Made by a program: the position numbers and the translations under genes. This document shows positions 57,630-64,000 of a stretch of DNA of 64,000 nucleotides, one piece after another. Within the stretch, counting starts at the first letter, position 1. The number at the start of each line of letters is the position of its first letter. Under the pieces are notes generated by a model. That model was not told where the DNA came from. It worked only from the letters and a program-made list of their open reading frames with translations, and searched no databases. The stretch comes from Catenulispora sp. GP43 (lineage in GTDB: Bacteria; Actinomycetota; Actinomycetes; Streptomycetales; Catenulisporaceae): positions 124,001-188,000 of the forward strand of contig NZ_JBGCCT010000016.1 of assembly GCF_041260665.1 (NCBI RefSeq), written 5' to 3'.

Positions 57630-60398
57630 GTGCCTGGCGCTGAGCAGTTCCTCAAGGAGTTCCGAGAGCAGAGCCAACAGCGCTTAGACACGTTGGACGT
57701 GTCGCCCCTCAACGGTTTCCCCGAGGAGCGCGAGCCGCTGTTCAGCTTCGTCAATGTCGACGATGGCGTGCGGGTGACGCTCAAGCGGCCGGGTGCTGAC
57801 GTGCCGGGGATCAGCATGACGTTCACCGAGCCCCTGCTCCAGAACCTGGCCACGGCCGGCTTCGAGGCGTGGACGCTGGACGTGCTGGCGCTCTCGGTGG
57901 CCGCCGGGGAGGTCACGCTGCCGGCGCCGCCGCCGGCAGCGCCGACGCCGCCGACGCCGCCGACCACCAGGAGCTTCGGCAACGGCGTGCCGGACCTGGC
58001 GGAGTGGCTGCGCGCGCCGGTCGCGAACATCGTGGAGCTCACCAGGCAGGCCCAGATCAAGACCCGGCTGCTCACGGACCACAAGTCGGTGACCATCACC
58101 GGTCCGACCGGGTCCGGGAAGTCCACCCAGGTCCGGTACTGGGCGAAGCAGTGCCTGAGCCGCCCGGACCGGTCCGGGCTGGTCACCTTGAACCTCATCG
58201 ACCCGCACGACGGTCCGGCCTCGGTCGTGGAGGCGCTGCTGCTGCAGCCGTACAACACCTGGTACCTGCTGGTCATCGAGGATATCCACCTGAACCAGGG
58301 CAACGCGCTGGCCATCTTCAAACTCGTGGACCGGCTCCGGAAGGAGGCCGGGCTGCGGATCTCGGTGCTGGCCACCGGCCGGGTCGACCGCATGGACCAC
58401 ATGCTCAAGCCGTTCGACGTCCTGGCGGCGGCGGCGAAACCGCAGACCGTCTTCGACCAGCGGCTGCAGGAGTACCCGGCGCTGACCGAGGACCAGCGGC
58501 AGCAGATCGAGGCGCTGTGCGGCAACGGCAAGGACCTGATGCTTTTGGGCTACGTCTGCGGCTACATGGACGAGCACGAGCTGGTCATGCCCGGCGACGC
58601 CGAACTGGTGCAGTACATCGGCAGCAGGCTGCGGCTGGACGACCTGACCGAGCAGTCGCATCGTGACGCGCTGTTCCACTTCGCGTGCATGGGGATGTTC
58701 GAGATCGACGTCCCGTCGGTGTTCGCACACACTGTGTTCCGGGACGCGATCGAGCCGCTGCGCCTGCGGAACCTGATCGAGCCGGCGGACACCTCCTTCC
58801 GGGTCCAGAGCCGCTCCATAGGCGCCCACCTGGCCCGCTACGCGATGCTGTACTGGGGCACCGGGCAGCAACCGGTGAGGCATCCGGCGCAGGTGGCCTG
58901 GGATTATCTGGTCGGGTCCGGGGACGAGGCCGTCAAGGCGGTCCTGGACCGGGTCTGGGACATCGTGGACCTCGGCGGTGCCGCCGGGATGGTGTCCCGG
59001 CGGATCACCAAGTCCTGGGACCGGCGGCGCGAGCTGGTCCTGTCGCTGGGCAAATACGTGGACCGCGATCCGGAGTGGGGGCAGAACGCGGCGTCGGCGG
59101 CGTTCGCCGCCATCGCGATGGCCCACCTGGACATGGCCGAGAAGTGGGCGCTGTGCGGCGAGTGGGTCCGGGACAAGTGGGAGTCCGGGGCGGATGGCGA
59201 GCTTCCGCACTACACCGGCGGCGAGCCGACCCGTGAGTACGAGGACTTCGTCAAAATGCGGGACTCCATGCGGCGCGCCAAGTTCCCCGACGACTTCGAC
59301 CTGGATCGGACGCACCAGATCTGGATGGCCGCGGTCCTGCTGTGGATGGAGTCCACCGCGCCGGAGGCGGATCGCAGCGAAGCGCGGATCAACCGCCTCG
59401 CCGAGGCCGTGGTGGCCGCTCAGGACGCGCTCGGCTTCTACTATCCCTCGCGGGTCCCGTGGATGACCGCCCGGGTGCTGACCAGTCTGTGCGAGGCCGG
59501 CGAGGCGGGCGGCGCCGCTGCCCGCGCCGCCGCGAACTGGCTGGTCGAGCGCTCACAGCTGGGGTGGACCAGCGGTACCGGGAAGTGGAACACCGACGCG
59601 ATGACGACCGCGATGTGCCTGATCGCCCTGCGCAAGCACGCCGCCGGCGCCAACCGGGCCAAGATCCGGGCGGGGTACGTGAACCTCGACGCCTTGATCC
59701 AGCAGACCTCCGGAACCCTGCCGGAGATCGACAAGGCCCTGTGCGCGGAGGCGTACTTGCTCAGTTCGGAGAAGCACCAGCAGGAGAAGGGCTACGAGCT
59801 GCTGGAGACCCTGCAGGACTGGCTGCACGACGAGAACGTCTGGAACGATCAGAGCCAGAACGCGCTGATCAACACCCCGCAGACGTTTGAGCCGGAGACC
59901 GAGAGCACCAAGCTGGCCTTCGTGGTCTGCCAGGTCGCCGCGTGCATCTGGCAGATGGTCAAGAAGGACCTGCCGCTGATGTTCGAGGACATCGCGCAGC
60001 AGTTCCGCATCCCCAAGCCCACGGCGGGGAACACCCAGAACGGGACGGGTACGTCGGCGAACCCGGTGCAGCCCCCGGTTCCGGTGCCGGACCCGGCGGC
60101 GGGCACCGTCACGGCCCAGACGGTGGACGCGGAGCTCCTGAGCCAGGCGCGCAGCAGCATCCCGAGGGTTGAGCGGGAGATCACCCGGAACATCGACAGC
60201 CGGGAAGAGGCCCTGCGCAACCGGAGCGGCCGCACGAAGCGAATAGAGGATCAGTACCAGGAGTGGACCGCCCGGAGTCTGCGGCTGGAGCAGATCAAGA
60301 TACGCCTCGCGGCCGAACCGGTACCCCGGTCCGTGATCGCCGACCTGGACCAGCTCGCCGTCGAGGCGTTCGGAGACCGGTGGCGCCGGCTGCTCTGA
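57630..60398 (+). CDS. Large P-loop NTPase with C-terminal coiled coil
   Basis: A 922-residue protein. Residues 1-95 are a small unknown domain, 96-114 a Pro-rich linker, then an NTPase with Walker A GPTGSGKST (158-166) and Walker B LLVIEDIH (213-220). The central part is helical; residues 800-885 are a charged coiled coil (RNIDSREEALRNRSGRTKRI). The domain order resembles STAND or AAA conflict ATPases more than metabolic enzymes, but no effector domain is recognised. The GTG at 57630 is the only start before the conserved part with a purine-rich leader (GCGGGGA). It lies downstream of two methyltransferases and faces a WD40 protein; a shared role is inferred only. Confidence 0.75.
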   Translation: MPGAEQFLKEFREQSQQRLDTLDVSPLNGFPEEREPLFSFVNVDDGVRVTLKRPGADVPGISMTFTEPLLQNLATAGFEAWTLDVLALSVAAGEVTLPAPPPAAPTPPTPPTTRSFGNGVPDLAEWLRAPVANIVELTRQAQIKTRLLTDHKSVTITGPTGSGKSTQVRYWAKQCLSRPDRSGLVTLNLIDPHDGPASVVEALLLQPYNTWYLLVIEDIHLNQGNALAIFKLVDRLRKEAGLRISVLATGRVDRMDHMLKPFDVLAAAAKPQTVFDQRLQEYPALTEDQRQQIEALCGNGKDLMLLGYVCGYMDEHELVMPGDAELVQYIGSRLRLDDLTEQSHRDALFHFACMGMFEIDVPSVFAHTVFRDAIEPLRLRNLIEPADTSFRVQSRSIGAHLARYAMLYWGTGQQPVRHPAQVAWDYLVGSGDEAVKAVLDRVWDIVDLGGAAGMVSRRITKSWDRRRELVLSLGKYVDRDPEWGQNAASAAFAAIAMAHLDMAEKWALCGEWVRDKWESGADGELPHYTGGEPTREYEDFVKMRDSMRRAKFPDDFDLDRTHQIWMAAVLLWMESTAPEADRSEARINRLAEAVVAAQDALGFYYPSRVPWMTARVLTSLCEAGEAGGAAARAAANWLVERSQLGWTSGTGKWNTDAMTTAMCLIALRKHAAGANRAKIRAGYVNLDALIQQTSGTLPEIDKALCAEAYLLSSEKHQQEKGYELLETLQDWLHDENVWNDQSQNALINTPQTFEPETESTKLAFVVCQVAACIWQMVKKDLPLMFEDIAQQFRIPKPTAGNTQNGTGTSANPVQPPVPVPDPAAGTVTAQTVDAELLSQARSSIPRVEREITRNIDSREEALRNRSGRTKRIEDQYQEWTARSLRLEQIKIRLAAEPVPRSVIADLDQLAVEAFGDRWRRLL

Positions 60399-60473
60399 GG
60401 CACCACGAACCACGGCGCCACGAACCACGGCACCACGAACCACGGCATCACGAATCACGGCATCACGAATCAC
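60399..60473. repeat. 15-bp tandem repeat, 5 copies, immediately after a stop codon
   Basis: GGCACCACGAACCAC-type units at 60399, 60414, 60429, 60444 and 60459 begin at the base after the NTPase stop codon. Non-coding; could affect the mRNA end or the downstream gene. Confidence 0.92.
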
Positions 60474-60548
60474 GGCTCTGACATCGAGTCCTGATATCAA
60501 CGGCGCGAGCGGCTGTCCGCGGCACCGCCGGATCCCTAGCATGGCCGC

Positions 60549-60902
60549 GTGATCCCGCTGATCCCGCCGTCGCTGCTGAACTTCCTGGCCGGTCTCGCCG
60601 CCGGCGCCGGAATCAATCTGCTGACCTCGATCGAGGGCGGCTCCCACTTCCCCCGGGGCCAGGTGGTCGTCGACTCCGGGCTCTGGATCCTGGACGCCAT
60701 GCTGCTGGCCTACGCCGCGCATCTGGCCGAGACCGTGGAGCGGGAGGCGGCGCTGGCGTTCGACAACACGCTGAGCGCGGAGGAGAAGCGGGACATCATG
60801 CGCGACGAGGTGGACAAGCGGCGCCTGCGCTACCACGGGTCGATCGTCCTGGGGGTGGTCGGCATGGTGGTCTCGATGGTGCTCGTCCCCGGGATCCTGT
60901 GA
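60549..60902 (+). CDS. Small membrane protein, unknown
   Basis: A 117-residue protein with hydrophobic segments at about 8-28, 42-60 and 97-116, and a charged helix (AEEKRDIMRDEVDKRR) between the last two. No known motif. GTG 60549. It lies after the P-loop NTPase and a repeat array; a partner of the NTPase is possible. Its stop is 12 bp from the convergent WD40 gene end. Confidence 0.6.
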   Translation: MIPLIPPSLLNFLAGLAAGAGINLLTSIEGGSHFPRGQVVVDSGLWILDAMLLAYAAHLAETVEREAALAFDNTLSAEEKRDIMRDEVDKRRLRYHGSIVLGVVGMVVSMVLVPGIL

Positions 60903-60914
60903 TCCCAGCTACTG

Positions 60915-64000
<3,086 letters not shown>

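Overview
The window is GC-rich (about 70 percent by eye) with actinobacterial gene style: GTG and TTG starts, long chains of ATGA/GTGA-overlapping genes, large SARP regulators, and secreted F5/8-type carbohydrate-binding proteins. I read it as a filamentous actinomycete. A Catenulispora-like relative is my guess from gene content, not something the sequence proves. No rRNA, tRNA, CRISPR array, transposase or integrase was found.

1-12.2 kb is a biosynthetic cluster. Two divergent operons start from a 229-bp region holding 11-bp-spaced direct repeats on both strands, as expected for SARP operators. Leftward: an ATP-grasp ligase, then the start of a PaaK-like adenylating enzyme. Rightward: PaaK-like enzyme, stand-alone A domain, peptidyl carrier protein, FAD amine oxidase, acyl-CoA-ligase-like enzyme and a lysine 2,3-aminomutase-type radical SAM enzyme. 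A PaaI-type thioesterase and a large SARP follow on the other strand. The gene content suggests activation, carrier loading, oxidation and ligation of amino acids, probably including beta-lysine, without modular NRPSs.

12.5-21.5 kb is mixed: a small P-loop kinase, a second SARP lacking its usual TPR tail, remnants of a hydrolase and of a third SARP, a proline/glutamine-rich membrane protein, an alpha/beta-hydrolase-fold protein without nucleophile or catalytic His, a repeat-scaffold protein, and a LacI regulator. 21.5-32.8 kb is secreted or redox: two F5/8-domain proteins (a beta-helix protein and a GH3 enzyme) behind two LacI-type palindromes, a DipZ-like CcdA/TlpA fusion, and a CWB2 wall-binding beta-helix protein.

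32.8-51.7 kb is a second biosynthetic region. A nine-gene leftward operon with junctions of 4 nt or less encodes two CoA-ligase-like enzymes, a hotdog-ligase fusion, a fatty-acyl-AMP ligase, two carrier proteins, a transglutaminase-like protein, a diiron oxygenase and an MFS exporter. Tryptophan 2,3-dioxygenase lies just upstream. Nearby are a LuxR-type regulator without phosphoacceptor Asp, a divergent TDO-superfamily protein, kynureninase, a phytanoyl-CoA-dioxygenase-like oxygenase and an AraC regulator. I infer a tryptophan/kynurenine-derived aryl amine joined to an acyl chain and exported. Between the LuxR and the divergent TDO gene sits an 872-bp non-coding nested palindrome whose arms include a 93-bp perfect match.

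51.6-64 kb: a FUSC-type membrane protein, an RBBP9-like hydrolase, then two SAM methyltransferases, a 922-aa P-loop NTPase, a small membrane protein and a WD40 protein cut by the window end. This last block resembles a signalling or conflict locus but is unassigned. Short tandem repeats, mostly in frame and often at protein termini or gene junctions, recur across the whole window.
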